Source of the DNA: an uncultured Eubacterium sp.
Lineage (GTDB): Bacteria; Bacillota; Clostridia; Oscillospirales; CAG-272
DNA: 64,000 bases
NCBI GenBank assembly: GCA_900544285.1
Contig: UQUT01000004.1
Coordinates: 1 to 64,000, forward strand
Reading direction: 5' to 3'
Program-made: the position numbers and the translations under genes
Shown: positions 40,600 through 49,558 of the stretch, piece by piece
How positions within the stretch are numbered: the first letter of the stretch is position 1
How the letters are laid out: every line of letters begins with the position of its first letter
The notes under the pieces: model-generated
What the model was told of the DNA's origin: nothing
The model's database searches: none
What the model saw: the letters and a program-made list of their open reading frames with translations, nothing else

Positions 40600-40652
40600 T
40601 AGCCTCGCCCTTGGGGAGAGGTGGTGCACAAAGTGCACCGAAGAGGGCGATT
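40600..40652. repeat. Intergenic hairpin repeat element
   Basis: CGCCC (outer) pairs with GGGCG and GGTGCAC-aaa-GTGCACC forms the inner stem, with GGGGAGAGGTG between. From memory, elements of this form are scattered between genes in many gut Clostridia; copy number here cannot be checked. No reading frame. Confidence 0.55.
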
Positions 40653-40679
40653 TAAGTTTCCGCAAGGTACATCATCTTA

Positions 40680-40709
40680 AAACAGGAGTGGGTTCCCGCT
40701 CCTGTTTTT
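40680..40709 (+). terminator. Terminator hairpin
   Basis: A 13-bp stem AAACAGGAGTGGG / CCCGCTCCTGTTT (one T-G pair), loop TT, then TTG. Likely ends the transcript of the small membrane protein. Confidence 0.75.
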
Positions 40710-40731
40710 GTTTACTTTCCGAAAACAATCA

Positions 40732-40765
40732 AAAAGAGGAAAACCCTCGCGGATTTTCCTCTTTT
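40732..40765. terminator. Terminator of the glycosyltransferase operon
   Basis: Perfect 12-bp stem AAAAGAGGAAAA / TTTTCCTCTTTT with a GC-rich loop; the minus strand continues TTTTTG. Confidence 0.85.
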
Positions 40766-40775
40766 AATTTTGACT

Positions 40776-41495
40776 TTATTTAAGCTCCGTTTTCTTGATC
40801 CGCTTTTTCATCTTGCGGACGTCGGAAAGCATTTTGAAAGCGTCCCGCAGAACTCTGACCTTTGATTCGCGATGATTTATAATCGTAACCGGCATTTCCT
40901 CTATTTTAAAGCCTGCCTTTTGCGCAATCATTATCGCCTCAAGGTCAAACGCAAAGCGATCAACCTCACAGTTGCGGAATACCTTCTGCGCCGCTTCCCT
41001 TCGGAAGCCCTTTATGCCGCTTTGCGCATCCGAGAATTTGAAGCCCGCAACGATGCCTATTACCTTTATATACGTTTTTGACGCGAGCTTGCGAATAAAT
41101 GTGTAGTCCTTGTAGCCGTCCTTTGAAAGGTTGCGCGAGCCGATGATGATATCCGCCTTGCTTTCGGAAAACATGTCAATCATCCTGCCGACGGCATCCT
41201 CGCCGTAAGCGTTGTCGCAATCCGTGAAAACAACTATATCGCCCTTTGCGGCAAGCATGCCTGTTCTGACGGCGCAGCCCTTGCCTCTGTTGTCCGGATA
41301 ACCTTCAAGACGAATTCTCGGCTCCGTTTCGGACGCTTTTCTGACAGCGTCTCCGCAACCGTCCTTTGAGCCATCGTCAACAAATATCAGCTCCCAATCC
41401 TCATATTTTGATTTGAGATATTCCGAAAACGTTTTTATCGCCACGTCGATTATGGAGCTTTCGTTATACATCGGAATTACAAGAGATACCTTCAT
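40776..41495 (-). CDS. Family 2 glycosyltransferase, dolichol-phosphate-mannose-synthase-like
   Basis: 239 aa from the ATG at 41495 (GGAGG ten bases upstream). GT-A fold: SLVIPMYNESSIIDVAI, ELIFVDDGSKDGCG, VFTDCDNAYGED (metal DxD) and IIGSRNLSKDGYKD, then KGFRREAAQKVF. Closest to Alg5/DPM1 transferases that load a sugar on a polyprenyl phosphate. No membrane helices are present, so another protein may anchor it. It lies 20 bp after a foldase-like lipoprotein gene. Confidence 0.88.
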   Translation of the reverse strand: MKVSLVIPMYNESSIIDVAIKTFSEYLKSKYEDWELIFVDDGSKDGCGDAVRKASETEPRIRLEGYPDNRGKGCAVRTGMLAAKGDIVVFTDCDNAYGEDAVGRMIDMFSESKADIIIGSRNLSKDGYKDYTFIRKLASKTYIKVIGIVAGFKFSDAQSGIKGFRREAAQKVFRNCEVDRFAFDLEAIMIAQKAGFKIEEMPVTIINHRESKVRVLRDAFKMLSDVRKMKKRIKKTELK

Positions 41496-41515
41496 TTTCA
41501 ATCTTCCTCCGACCG

Positions 41516-42661
41516 TCAATATACGGTCTTATATCTTACGAGCTTATATACCTTTGCGTCATACGGTTCGATCCTCATGTTCTGCTTATAGGCTTCGAGA
41601 ATGTCCGTATATACCATGTAGTTTACGGAATAGCTTGACGCGCCGACATAAGCATATTTGAACATAGCCTCCGCCTCTTCGGAAGTACCGTAGATGAATG
41701 TATCGTCAAAGCCGAGGCGCTGTACTATCGCAAAATATGCTTCTCCGTCCTCGCCGTCACCCATCATTATTTCGCCGTAGCTGCCCTCGGGTATTGCCTT
41801 TATCGCTTCCGTTGTCGTCTGACCGAGTGAGTTGCTTGTGGCCGACGCAACAATGCTTCCGTAAGAATCGAAATAGAATTCGCCGCCGTATGCGCCCTGA
41901 TTGTACTTGGTCATGACGTCATCCATGGAGGCGCCGCCGCGGAGTTCTTCATAAGCCTTGAGAATATTCTCATAAGCCGCCTTTTCCTGTGCGTCATCAC
42001 CCTTTGTATATTCGATGTAAACCTGCTTGAAATGATAATAGCTCTGCTCGGTATAAGCGCGGAGCTCGGGCAGAAGCGCCTGCTTTACGCGTTTTGTGAG
42101 TATATTCTTATAATAAAGGTATTCGATGTATTCATCCGTCATGCCGAGCTTTTCGACAACTTTTTCATAGAGGTATCTTGCGTATTCGTCATCCGTACCT
42201 CTGAAATTCTTTCTGTCCTCATCGCTTATCTGCGATTTGAACTGCTCGATTCTCGCGGCATAATCGCTCTGAAATTTTTCCCTGTCCGCATCGGTGATGG
42301 CGAAGCCGTATTTTTCGGCGATTGCGACAAGAGAATAATATTCGCAAAGCTCATCCTCCGTATATTCCTTGAGAACGGCTGTCTTCTGATCATCCGTGAC
42401 GAGCAGCTGAGAGTCCTCCGATTTCTTTATGACGTCGGATACAAGCGGCTGATAATACACGAAGAGATTTCTGTATTCGTCAAACGGAACGTCATACGTT
42501 TTCTCTCCGTCGCCGGCGTCAACGGTCAGCTTCAGAATATAGTCGACCTTCACCCTTCCGTACCATGCGTAAAGCCCGGGCTTTCTGTCACACGACGCGA
42601 GCGAAAGCAAAAGCATCACAGCCGCCATCGCCGCGCAGATGAGTTTTGTTATTTTTCTCAT
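41516..42661 (-). CDS. PrsA/SurA-like foldase lipoprotein
   Basis: 381 aa. Lipoprotein signal MRKITKLICAAMAAVMLLL then LASC (lipidated Cys about residue 25). The long helical N-region (about 60-220) is SurA-N/trigger-factor-like: YEYCSLV-like YYSLVAIAEKYGFAITDADR and FKSQISDEDRKNF. The C-terminal part (about 240-335) looks like a divergent PPIC rotamase: YNQGAYGGEFYFDSYG and TEAIKAIPEGSYGEIMMGD. It would fold exported proteins at the membrane. Its own promoter lies at 42727-42755. Rotamase activity is uncertain. Confidence 0.75.
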   Translation of the reverse strand: MRKITKLICAAMAAVMLLLSLASCDRKPGLYAWYGRVKVDYILKLTVDAGDGEKTYDVPFDEYRNLFVYYQPLVSDVIKKSEDSQLLVTDDQKTAVLKEYTEDELCEYYSLVAIAEKYGFAITDADREKFQSDYAARIEQFKSQISDEDRKNFRGTDDEYARYLYEKVVEKLGMTDEYIEYLYYKNILTKRVKQALLPELRAYTEQSYYHFKQVYIEYTKGDDAQEKAAYENILKAYEELRGGASMDDVMTKYNQGAYGGEFYFDSYGSIVASATSNSLGQTTTEAIKAIPEGSYGEIMMGDGEDGEAYFAIVQRLGFDDTFIYGTSEEAEAMFKYAYVGASSYSVNYMVYTDILEAYKQNMRIEPYDAKVYKLVRYKTVY

Positions 42662-42726
42662 TGCAATAAACACTCCGATATTTTTAATTTCACGGAAAAC
42701 GTACTTTTCCTTTTAGCTTATTGATT

Positions 42727-42755
42727 ATATTATCACACATCCGGAAAAATTTCAA
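42727..42755 (-). promoter_or_regulatory. Sigma-A promoter of the foldase-glycosyltransferase operon
   Basis: On the minus strand TTGAAA (42750-42755), 17 bp, TAATAT (42727-42732). Confidence 0.75.
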
Positions 42756-42789
42756 TGTTATTTTCGATTATTTACATTTTCGCAAAACG

Positions 42790-43833
42790 TCAACCGAAAA
42801 TTTCCGAAATGATCTTCTCCGAAAGCACATCCGCAAAGCGGAAATCCATGGCGGATGAATATATCTCTTCAAGCCCCGCGTGACAGTCCGCCGCGCGCAT
42901 AAAGCATTTCACCGCGCCCTCTTCAAGCGTCACACCGCACCTTGTGGCAAAGCGCAGCTTCCCGCGGACGGTCGCAAGCCGCTTTCTTGAAATAAATCGC
43001 ATGATATTAAGGCGTTTTTCGCTTTCGGTATCGCCTTCAGGGTCTATGAAATAATACGTTCTGTCCTTTTCAAACCACAGCGCCTCGGGATATTCGGGAG
43101 TGACGGGGTCTGGGAACACGGTGCAATAAGCGCCGCACTCGCGGGAAAAAGCGAGAATGAGCCGCAGAAGCTCGTGACCGAGCCCGAATTTGTCCGTCAC
43201 AGCGACCTTTGTTTTTGCAAGGCGCAGATATGTATCGAGCGATTTTCTGCCATCCTTGTCGATCGAGCTTATAAACCTGTGCTTTTCCTCCCCGCCGACG
43301 GAAAGCGCCGCTGCTTCCCTTTTTGCCGCGCGGGCGGCTTTTTCAGAGTCAAAGGCGTGCTTTGCCTCGGTTATCGCTTCTCTCTTCATCCTTGCCGCCG
43401 CGGAAAGGTATTCGCCCGCCGCCGTCGTTTCCCTCTTTGCCGTATCCGAAAAAGCAATTATCTCATCACGCTTTCCGCATAGCGCAATCGTACTGAGCGC
43501 GGGATAAAGCTCCGCCGTGACCTCAACTGCACCGGGATATGAAGGCTCTGCGGAATGGGGCGCCGTCGCGTCGAATATGGCGGTCGACTTTTCGGGGATA
43601 ATGACCCCGTCAAGCGAGTCGATGTCGGATGAGCACGGAACATAGTGCACCGAGAGCCCCTCTGCCTCTGCTCTTTTGCCGATTTTCTTCATCAGCGTCG
43701 ACTTTCCCGTCCCCGGACCGCCACGGAGAAGATAAATTTTGTCAAGCTGTTTTCTGTCGAAAACCTCGCCGAAAAAGCTGTAAAATCCCTCGCCGGAGTT
43801 TGCCGCCGCAAAATATCTTTCTATGTCTGCCAT
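42790..43833 (-). CDS. P-loop ATPase of the PRK06851 type
   Basis: 347 aa. Walker A YLLRGGPGTGKSTLMKKIG (about 34-52) and CSSDIDSLDGVIIPEKSTAI, then FDATAPHSAEPSYPGA, fit the Clostridial/Bacillus PRK06851 family. Family proteins are about 360 aa with two nucleotide-binding halves; here the second half (about 190-347) keeps the length but shows no clear second Walker A. The role is not known; some relatives are linked to sporulation, a weak lead. GGAG precedes the ATG. Confidence 0.7.
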   Translation of the reverse strand: MADIERYFAAANSGEGFYSFFGEVFDRKQLDKIYLLRGGPGTGKSTLMKKIGKRAEAEGLSVHYVPCSSDIDSLDGVIIPEKSTAIFDATAPHSAEPSYPGAVEVTAELYPALSTIALCGKRDEIIAFSDTAKRETTAAGEYLSAAARMKREAITEAKHAFDSEKAARAAKREAAALSVGGEEKHRFISSIDKDGRKSLDTYLRLAKTKVAVTDKFGLGHELLRLILAFSRECGAYCTVFPDPVTPEYPEALWFEKDRTYYFIDPEGDTESEKRLNIMRFISRKRLATVRGKLRFATRCGVTLEEGAVKCFMRAADCHAGLEEIYSSAMDFRFADVLSEKIISEIFG

Positions 43834-43925
43834 TGAAGTTTCTCCTTTTGAAACATGATTTTTGTTTTCGGTTTATTTTATGCCGAAGGATTTTATCCCG
43901 TCATTGATTTTTTTGCGATTTTATC

Positions 43926-43954
43926 TTGACACGGGAAAAAACTGCGTGTATAAT
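43926..43954 (+). promoter_or_regulatory. Sigma-A promoter of rpsU
   Basis: TTGACA (43926-43931), 17 bp, TATAAT (43949-43954); both boxes perfect consensus. The leader holds a hairpin, AGGTAT-ttga-ATACCT (43963-43978). Confidence 0.9.
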
Positions 43955-44016
43955 AACACGTGAGGTATTTGAATACCTTTGTAATTTTTAAGCTGCGAGG
44001 GGAGGGAAAATAAATC

Positions 44017-44196
44017 ATGGCAGAAGTAAGAGTCAAAGAAAATGAATCGCTTGACAGCGCTCTTCGCAGATTCAAGAGACAGGTTGCCCGCGACGGTAAA
44101 ATCGCAGAGGTCAAGAAAAAAGAGCACTACGAAAAACCGAGCGTTAAGCGCAAGAAGAAATCGGAAGCTGCAAGAAAACGCAAATTCAAGAGCTGA
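44017..44196 (+). CDS. rpsU: 30S ribosomal protein S21
   Basis: 59 aa, normal length. Opens MAEVRVKENESLDSALRRFK and has the basic tail KRKKKSEAARKRKF; part of the 30S platform near the mRNA 3' end. GGGGAGGG precedes the ATG. Strong promoter and a hairpin terminator 14 bp after the stop suggest an independent, highly expressed unit before rimM. Confidence 0.95.
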   Translation: MAEVRVKENESLDSALRRFKRQVARDGKIAEVKKKEHYEKPSVKRKKKSEAARKRKFKS

Positions 44197-44210
44197 AAAG
44201 CAAATTCAGA

Positions 44211-44248
44211 TTGCCCCGGAAAGCGCATAGCTTGCCGAGGCAATTTTT
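44211..44248 (+). terminator. Terminator of rpsU
   Basis: A bulged stem TTGCC.CGG.AAGC / GCTT.CCG.GGCAA with loop GCATA, then T5. Confidence 0.75.
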
Positions 44249-44276
44249 CATAATATATTTCGGAAAAGGAAGCAAA

Positions 44277-44771
44277 ATGAAAAAGGAATTTCTTGAAGTC
44301 GGAAAAATAATAAATACGCACGGCATTTCGGGAGAAATGAAGGTTGAGCCGTGGTGCGACTCGCCCGACGTTCTGAAAAAGATAAAGCACTTTTACATCG
44401 GCGAGACGGAATACACAGCGCTCAGCGTCCGCACGGGCGGCGCCTTCCCTCTCATAAAATTCGAGGGGATAACGACGGTCGAGGACGCCGCGCGTCTCAA
44501 AAATAAGGTTATCTCCGCAAAAAGAGAGGATATCCCCGTAAAAGAAGGGCGAACCTTCATATGCGACATGATAGGTCTTCCCGTCATCGACAAAAACACC
44601 GGCAGAACATACGGAATATTGAAAGACGTCATGCAATATGACCCGCATGATATTTTCGTTATAAAAATGGAGGGCGAGGACGTTTTAATGCCGAACGTTC
44701 CGGAATACGTCGCCTCCGTCGACACCGAAAAGGGCATTTTCGTAACTCCCATTGACGGATTTTTTGGTTGA
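44277..44771 (+). CDS. rimM: Ribosome maturation factor RimM
   Basis: 164 aa. Binds S19 and helps mature the 30S head. Seen: EVGKIINTHGISGEMKVEP at the start and the PRC-barrel half with YVASVDTEKGIFVTPIDGFF at the end. AAAGGAA precedes the ATG. trmD begins 13 bp after the stop, the usual rimM-trmD order; rpsP and ffh, often upstream, are absent. Confidence 0.94.
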   Translation: MKKEFLEVGKIINTHGISGEMKVEPWCDSPDVLKKIKHFYIGETEYTALSVRTGGAFPLIKFEGITTVEDAARLKNKVISAKREDIPVKEGRTFICDMIGLPVIDKNTGRTYGILKDVMQYDPHDIFVIKMEGEDVLMPNVPEYVASVDTEKGIFVTPIDGFFG

Positions 44772-44784
44772 AAGGGGCTTTTTC

Positions 44785-45498
44785 GTGAGATTTGATATAA
44801 TGACCCTCTTTGACGGACTTGTCCGCACGGTTCTTTCGGAAAGTATCGTCGGCAGAGCCGAAAAAGCGGGTATAATAGAAATAAATGTGCATAATATCAG
44901 GGATTACTCCGAGGACAAGCACCGCCGCGTCGACGACACGCCCTACGGAGGCGGCAAGGGAATGGTTATGTCCGCCGTGCCGATATATAACTGCTTTTCC
45001 GCAATAACGGCTCCTGAGGTAAACACCTGTGAACGCAGAAGGGTGATATATATGTCCCCTCAGGGCAAAATATTGACGCAGGCTCGCGCAAAGGAGCTTG
45101 CGGAAAACTATGATAACCTCGTCATCCTGTGCGGTCATTACGAGGGCGTGGACGAGAGAATAATAGAGGAAATAGTCGATGAAGAAATATCAATCGGCGA
45201 TTACGTTCTGACGGGAGGCGAGCTTCCCGCCTGCATACTCACGGACTGCGTCAGCCGCATGATAGACGGCGTGCTCGCCGCTCCGGAGTGTTATGAGGAC
45301 GAAAGCCTTTCGGACGGAACACTCGAATATCCGCAATATACCCGTCCGTATGATTTTCGCGGCAGGCTCGTGCCGGACGTGCTTTTGAGCGGTCATCACG
45401 CGAATATAGAAGCGTGGCGAAAGGAAAAATCGCTTGAACGCACAAGAGAAAAACGCCCCGACCTTCTCGGCGGCGAAAACACAAAAAAAGAGGACTGA
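44785..45498 (+). CDS. trmD: tRNA (guanine-N1-)-methyltransferase TrmD
   Basis: 237 aa from a GTG at 44785 with AAAGGGG upstream, giving the expected opening (M)RFDIMTLFDGL. Makes m1G37 with a trefoil-knot SAM site. Seen: YSEDKHRRVDDTPYGGGKGM, VILCGHYEGVDERII and ISIGDYVLTGGELPA. Its stop lies one base before the murJ start. Confidence 0.95.
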   Translation: MRFDIMTLFDGLVRTVLSESIVGRAEKAGIIEINVHNIRDYSEDKHRRVDDTPYGGGKGMVMSAVPIYNCFSAITAPEVNTCERRRVIYMSPQGKILTQARAKELAENYDNLVILCGHYEGVDERIIEEIVDEEISIGDYVLTGGELPACILTDCVSRMIDGVLAAPECYEDESLSDGTLEYPQYTRPYDFRGRLVPDVLLSGHHANIEAWRKEKSLERTREKRPDLLGGENTKKED

Positions 45499-45499
45499 A

Positions 45500-47053
45500 A
45501 TGAAAAAAGGGAGAGCCGCTTTCACCGTCGGGCTGATGATAGGCGCGACGGTGGTCTCAAAACTGCTCGGAATGCTTCGGCAGATAATGCTTGCGAAAAG
45601 ACTCGGCGACGGCGTTTACGCCGTGGCGTTTTCCGCGGCGTCCAAAATTCCGCTCTCCGTTTTCGATATACTGCTTTCGGCGGCAATAGTCGCGTGTTTT
45701 GTCCCGTTTTACAGCGATAAGCTGCGCAGGGACGAAAAGAACGCACGGCTGTTTTCGTCGTCTTTTTTTACGCTCACTGTCCTTACGTCGACAGTTATAG
45801 CCGTTCTCGGAGCCGCATTTTCGCGGCAGATTCTGTCCGTCTGCGCGCCGAATCTGACAGAAGAAGCGGCGGTTCTCGGCGCAAAGCTGCTCTCCGTCAT
45901 GTTCCCGATGATAATCTTCACGGGCGCGGCATATGTGCTCGTCGGAATTCTGCAATCACACGGCAGTTTTATTCTTCCGGCGCTTGTCAGCTCGGTTTCA
46001 AACCTTGCGATAATAATCTATCTTGCCGCCGCAAAGAACGCCGAGAGCGAAAACTCAATGCTTGTCCTCTCCGCAATCTATGTAATCTCGTGGCTGATAC
46101 AGTTTCTCACGCTCGCAATCCCGCTCGCGGCAAAAAAGCGTTTTCCCCGCCCGACTCTTCATTTCAAGGAAAGCGGTCTTTCATCGGCACTGAAAATGGC
46201 GCCGTCCGTCATGGCCGGCGCATGGCTTTTGCCCGTCTGTTCCCTTTTGCTGACGTTTTTTGCGACCTTCGTCTCGGACTCTGCCGTCGCGGCATTTGAT
46301 TATTCCTCCGCGATATGGCTCATGGCGTCAGGCGTGCTGACATACGGAGTCTGCAATTTCATCCTGCCGTCGCTTTCGAGGATATTTTCCGGCGGTAACG
46401 ACGAAGAATTTTCTTCATATCTTGTAAAAGCGGTGATTGCCGCATTTGCCCTCTCGCTTCCGGTTTCCGTCGGACTTTATCTCCTTTCGGACAATATCGT
46501 ATGCATGCTGTATCTGCGCGGAAATTTCGGCGCGGAGTCTGCAATATCGTGCGGTGAAATACTCCGTTATCTTGCGTTTTCCGTTCCGTTTTTCTGTGTT
46601 TACGAGGTTCTCTCCCGCGGATTTTTCGCAAGGAAAAGCGCCGTTCCTCCCATGATAGCGTCGCTTGCCGGAACAGGCACGTTCGCCGCTTGCGGAGCCG
46701 TTTCCGTCTTTGCTTTTGACGGCGGCATGCGCGGGATTGCCGTTTCATACGGCATTGCATATGTGGCGGCGGCGGTGACGCTTTTCATATTTGCCGCAGT
46801 GAAAATAAAGGGCTTTTGCGGGAGGAGTCTGTTCCTGTCGGCTCTGAAAATCGCGGCATCCGGAGCGGTCGGGGGCGGAGTTGCCGTGCTTCTGCGTGGA
46901 TTTTTTGAAAAAAATGCCGTAAATCTTTCGGTTTTTCAAAATTTTCTCGTCTGCGCTATTGTCTTTTCGGGGGAATGTGTGGTATATTTAATATGTATAA
47001 GTATTTTGCGCAGGATCGGGCGCAAAGAAAATGATAAAAACAAGGAGGTGTGA
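45500..47053 (+). CDS. murJ: Lipid II flippase MurJ (MviN)
   Basis: 517 aa, about 14 helices. Flips the peptidoglycan precursor lipid II. Seen: GLMIGATVVSKLLGMLRQI at the start, AFSAASKIPLSVFDILLS, and FDYSSAIWLMASGVLTYG. It follows trmD by one base; the O-antigen-ligase-like gene starts two bases after its stop. That the substrate is lipid II rather than another polyprenyl-linked unit is inference; polymer genes downstream allow the latter. Confidence 0.88.
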   Translation: MKKGRAAFTVGLMIGATVVSKLLGMLRQIMLAKRLGDGVYAVAFSAASKIPLSVFDILLSAAIVACFVPFYSDKLRRDEKNARLFSSSFFTLTVLTSTVIAVLGAAFSRQILSVCAPNLTEEAAVLGAKLLSVMFPMIIFTGAAYVLVGILQSHGSFILPALVSSVSNLAIIIYLAAAKNAESENSMLVLSAIYVISWLIQFLTLAIPLAAKKRFPRPTLHFKESGLSSALKMAPSVMAGAWLLPVCSLLLTFFATFVSDSAVAAFDYSSAIWLMASGVLTYGVCNFILPSLSRIFSGGNDEEFSSYLVKAVIAAFALSLPVSVGLYLLSDNIVCMLYLRGNFGAESAISCGEILRYLAFSVPFFCVYEVLSRGFFARKSAVPPMIASLAGTGTFAACGAVSVFAFDGGMRGIAVSYGIAYVAAAVTLFIFAAVKIKGFCGRSLFLSALKIAASGAVGGGVAVLLRGFFEKNAVNLSVFQNFLVCAIVFSGECVVYLICISILRRIGRKENDKNKEV

Positions 47054-47055
47054 GC

Positions 47056-48972
47056 TTGGCTAAAAACACAAAAGTGCCTTTCAAAAGAAGGCTCGGAAAG
47101 TTTCTCCGCAAGGGCGTCATAATATCCGCGCTCATGCGCTTTGCCGACTTCATATATAAAGCCGCGAAGAACAGCTTCGCCGCAAGTATCCTCCTCTCGT
47201 ATGACAAGGTCGACAGTTGCGCCGAGAATTCATTTGCCGGCAGCATTGCCCATTCGCTCGGCTCGTCCGAAAGCGAGGGCTTCCGCAAAGTCAAACATAA
47301 AGTCGCCTCGTCGCTTGAGAACAGCTTCATCATCTCATCGATAGGAAAGCTCTCCTCCGCCCTGCTGGCCCTTTCCCTTTCGTCATACGGAGTGTTTGCT
47401 TTCTCCTTCGGATTTTATGTCGTCGCGACGTATCTTCTGAGAAAATACTCGTTCTCGCTTGACGTTTCCCTCGCTTCGCTTGTAACGGGCTTAGCTTTCA
47501 TAATATTCTCATTCGTACTGTTTATGTCGAAAAAGAGCCTTGCCCAGGCAATATCGGGCTCCGTTATTCTTCGGTTTATCTTTTTCGACGTGCTAAGTCT
47601 CCGCTCTGTCGCGCTTGACTATGTGGCGGCAAGTCCGGCAAACACGGGAATCAGCGCTTCGTTCCTCATCGGAATGGTGTGCGGGACGGTTTCGATATTC
47701 GTCCCCGCGGAGTTTGTGCTCCTCGCCATAGCGGCGATTGTCGCGGTGCACGCGGTGATAATCTCTCCGGAGGCGGGAGTCATCGGCATGTGTCTGCTCC
47801 TTCCCTTCCTTCCGACAATGGCGCTTGCCGCGCTTATGTGCCTTGTGCTGTTTTCGTGTCTCGTCAAGTTCTTCTGCGGGAAGCGCGTGCTAAAGCTCTC
47901 GCTTATAGACCTCCCCGTTTTCATATTTGCAATCCTGACGCTTTTCGGCGGTATATTCACAAGGTCGTCGTCAAGCGCAAACAAAATGCTGCTGATGGTC
48001 TGCTTTATAGCGGCATACTTCGTTGTCAAAAATCTTATCCGCTCGCGCGCTTTGCTGAAAAAATGTCTTTCCGCAATCGCGTTTTCGGGTGCGATAGTCT
48101 CAATTTACGGTATTCTTGAAAACTTCATCGGCACACCCTCTGTCATCTGGCAGGACATGTCCGATTTCGGAGAGATAAAAGGCAGGGTCGTTTCCACATT
48201 CGCAAACCCTAACGTTCTCGGGGAATATCTCATTCTCGTCATTCCGATAACCGTTGCCCTTGCGATAACGGCAAAAAGCGTTAAAGAGCGCTTTGCTTTC
48301 GCCTGCGGCGCCGCATTTGACGTTTTCTGTCTTGTGCTGACATGGTCGCGCGGGGCATGGCTCGGCTTTGCCGTATCGACCGTTGTATTCCTCCTGCTCG
48401 CCGATAAGCGCTGCATGACAGCGGGAATACTTCTCCTCCCTCCGGTGGCGGTTGCTATATCTCTCAGCGACAGCGTCACAAACAGAATTGCCAGCATATT
48501 CACCCATTCGGATACCTCCTCGTCATACAGAATAGGCATTTGGAAGGGCGTCTGGAAAATGCTTTCCGACGTTTCGCCTTACGGTATCGGCATAGGCGAA
48601 GGCGCGTTCGCGACGATGTACCCCTCATATGCGCTCCGCGGGATAGAAACCGCGCCACACAGTCACAGCCTTTATCTCCAGATACTCACCGAGCTCGGAA
48701 TTTCGGGCGCCGTGATGTTCCTCATATTTGTATTCATTCTTGTGCAGATGAACCTGTCTCACATCACATCGCCCGATTCGCAAAACAGCAAGATTACCGA
48801 GGTCGGTATTTTCTGCGGGCTCGTCGCGTTCCTTGTGCAGGGCGTGACGGATTACGTCTGGTATAACTACCGCATATTCCTTATGTTCTGGATAGTCGTC
48901 GGGCTTTCGGCGGGCGCCGTGCTCATGTCGAAAAACGCCATGGACGAATCATCCGGAGAATTCTATTGCTGA
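47056..48972 (+). CDS. O-antigen ligase/polymerase-like membrane protein
   Basis: 638 aa from a TTG at 47056, with AAGGAGG seven bases upstream (a GTG at 47050 is too close). The N-terminal about 120 residues are soluble with three similar AS(I)LLSY/NSF segments; then about 11 helices. The Wzy-C/WaaL signature is clear: FANPNVLGEYLILVIPI, TWSRGAWLGFAVS and PYGIGIGEGAFATMYPSY, with the conserved HSHSLYLQ-like PHSHSLYLQILTELG. Such enzymes polymerise or ligate polyprenyl-linked sugars. In a Gram-positive this suggests a wall or capsular polymer. Two DUF4330-like genes follow. Confidence 0.82.
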   Translation: MAKNTKVPFKRRLGKFLRKGVIISALMRFADFIYKAAKNSFAASILLSYDKVDSCAENSFAGSIAHSLGSSESEGFRKVKHKVASSLENSFIISSIGKLSSALLALSLSSYGVFAFSFGFYVVATYLLRKYSFSLDVSLASLVTGLAFIIFSFVLFMSKKSLAQAISGSVILRFIFFDVLSLRSVALDYVAASPANTGISASFLIGMVCGTVSIFVPAEFVLLAIAAIVAVHAVIISPEAGVIGMCLLLPFLPTMALAALMCLVLFSCLVKFFCGKRVLKLSLIDLPVFIFAILTLFGGIFTRSSSSANKMLLMVCFIAAYFVVKNLIRSRALLKKCLSAIAFSGAIVSIYGILENFIGTPSVIWQDMSDFGEIKGRVVSTFANPNVLGEYLILVIPITVALAITAKSVKERFAFACGAAFDVFCLVLTWSRGAWLGFAVSTVVFLLLADKRCMTAGILLLPPVAVAISLSDSVTNRIASIFTHSDTSSSYRIGIWKGVWKMLSDVSPYGIGIGEGAFATMYPSYALRGIETAPHSHSLYLQILTELGISGAVMFLIFVFILVQMNLSHITSPDSQNSKITEVGIFCGLVAFLVQGVTDYVWYNYRIFLMFWIVVGLSAGAVLMSKNAMDESSGEFYC

Positions 48973-49045
48973 ATATACCTGCGCCGCCTCTTTCGACGGA
49001 GGAGCGCGGCGGGCACAAAATTCCGTCGGGAAAGAGTTGATTTCT

Positions 49046-49546
49046 ATGGAAAACAGAGAAAGGGCAAAGGGTCGGTTCAACTTTGTTGACGTGCTCATAA
49101 TCATCATGGTGCTCGCGATAATCGCCGTCATCGTTTATATGACCGTCTCCGATAAAACGGTTGCCGCGTCAAGCGAGAAAACCGTGACATATACGGTTAA
49201 GCTCCCTGGAGTAAACGCGGATTACATCTCCATCATAAAGACGGGAGAAATTGCTTATGACTCGTCAACGGGAAAGTCCGTCGGAACGATAAACTCCGTC
49301 CGCACGGAGAAAACAAAACATGTCGGAAGCAAGCTCTCGACGGACAGCTCCGGAAACAGACATCTGTCATATTCCGAATATGACAACCTCTATGACGTTT
49401 ACGTAACCATAAGCGTGACAGCCGATATAGACGACCGCGGTATAGCTTACGTGGGCGAAAACAAAATACTCGTCGGCTCGCGGATATATTTCCGGTGCGG
49501 CGCCTTCGCCGGCACATCATTCTGCACTGAATTCAATCTCGGATAA
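49046..49546 (+). CDS. DUF4330-like membrane-anchored protein (first)
   Basis: 166 aa from the ATG at 49046. One N-terminal helix (FVDVLIIIMVLAIIAVIVYM) and an outer domain of about 130 residues with TYTVKLPGVNADYISIIKTG and YVGENKILVGSRIYFRC near its end. It is a paralogue of the next gene: both have a basic start, NFVDVLII / NIFDALLIL and a closing VGS/IGGSKL segment. It follows the O-antigen-ligase-like gene by 73 bp. DUF4330 is from memory; the function is unknown, possibly a polymer-export accessory. Confidence 0.65.
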   Translation: MENRERAKGRFNFVDVLIIIMVLAIIAVIVYMTVSDKTVAASSEKTVTYTVKLPGVNADYISIIKTGEIAYDSSTGKSVGTINSVRTEKTKHVGSKLSTDSSGNRHLSYSEYDNLYDVYVTISVTADIDDRGIAYVGENKILVGSRIYFRCGAFAGTSFCTEFNLG

Positions 49547-49558
49547 GGGGGCGGCATT

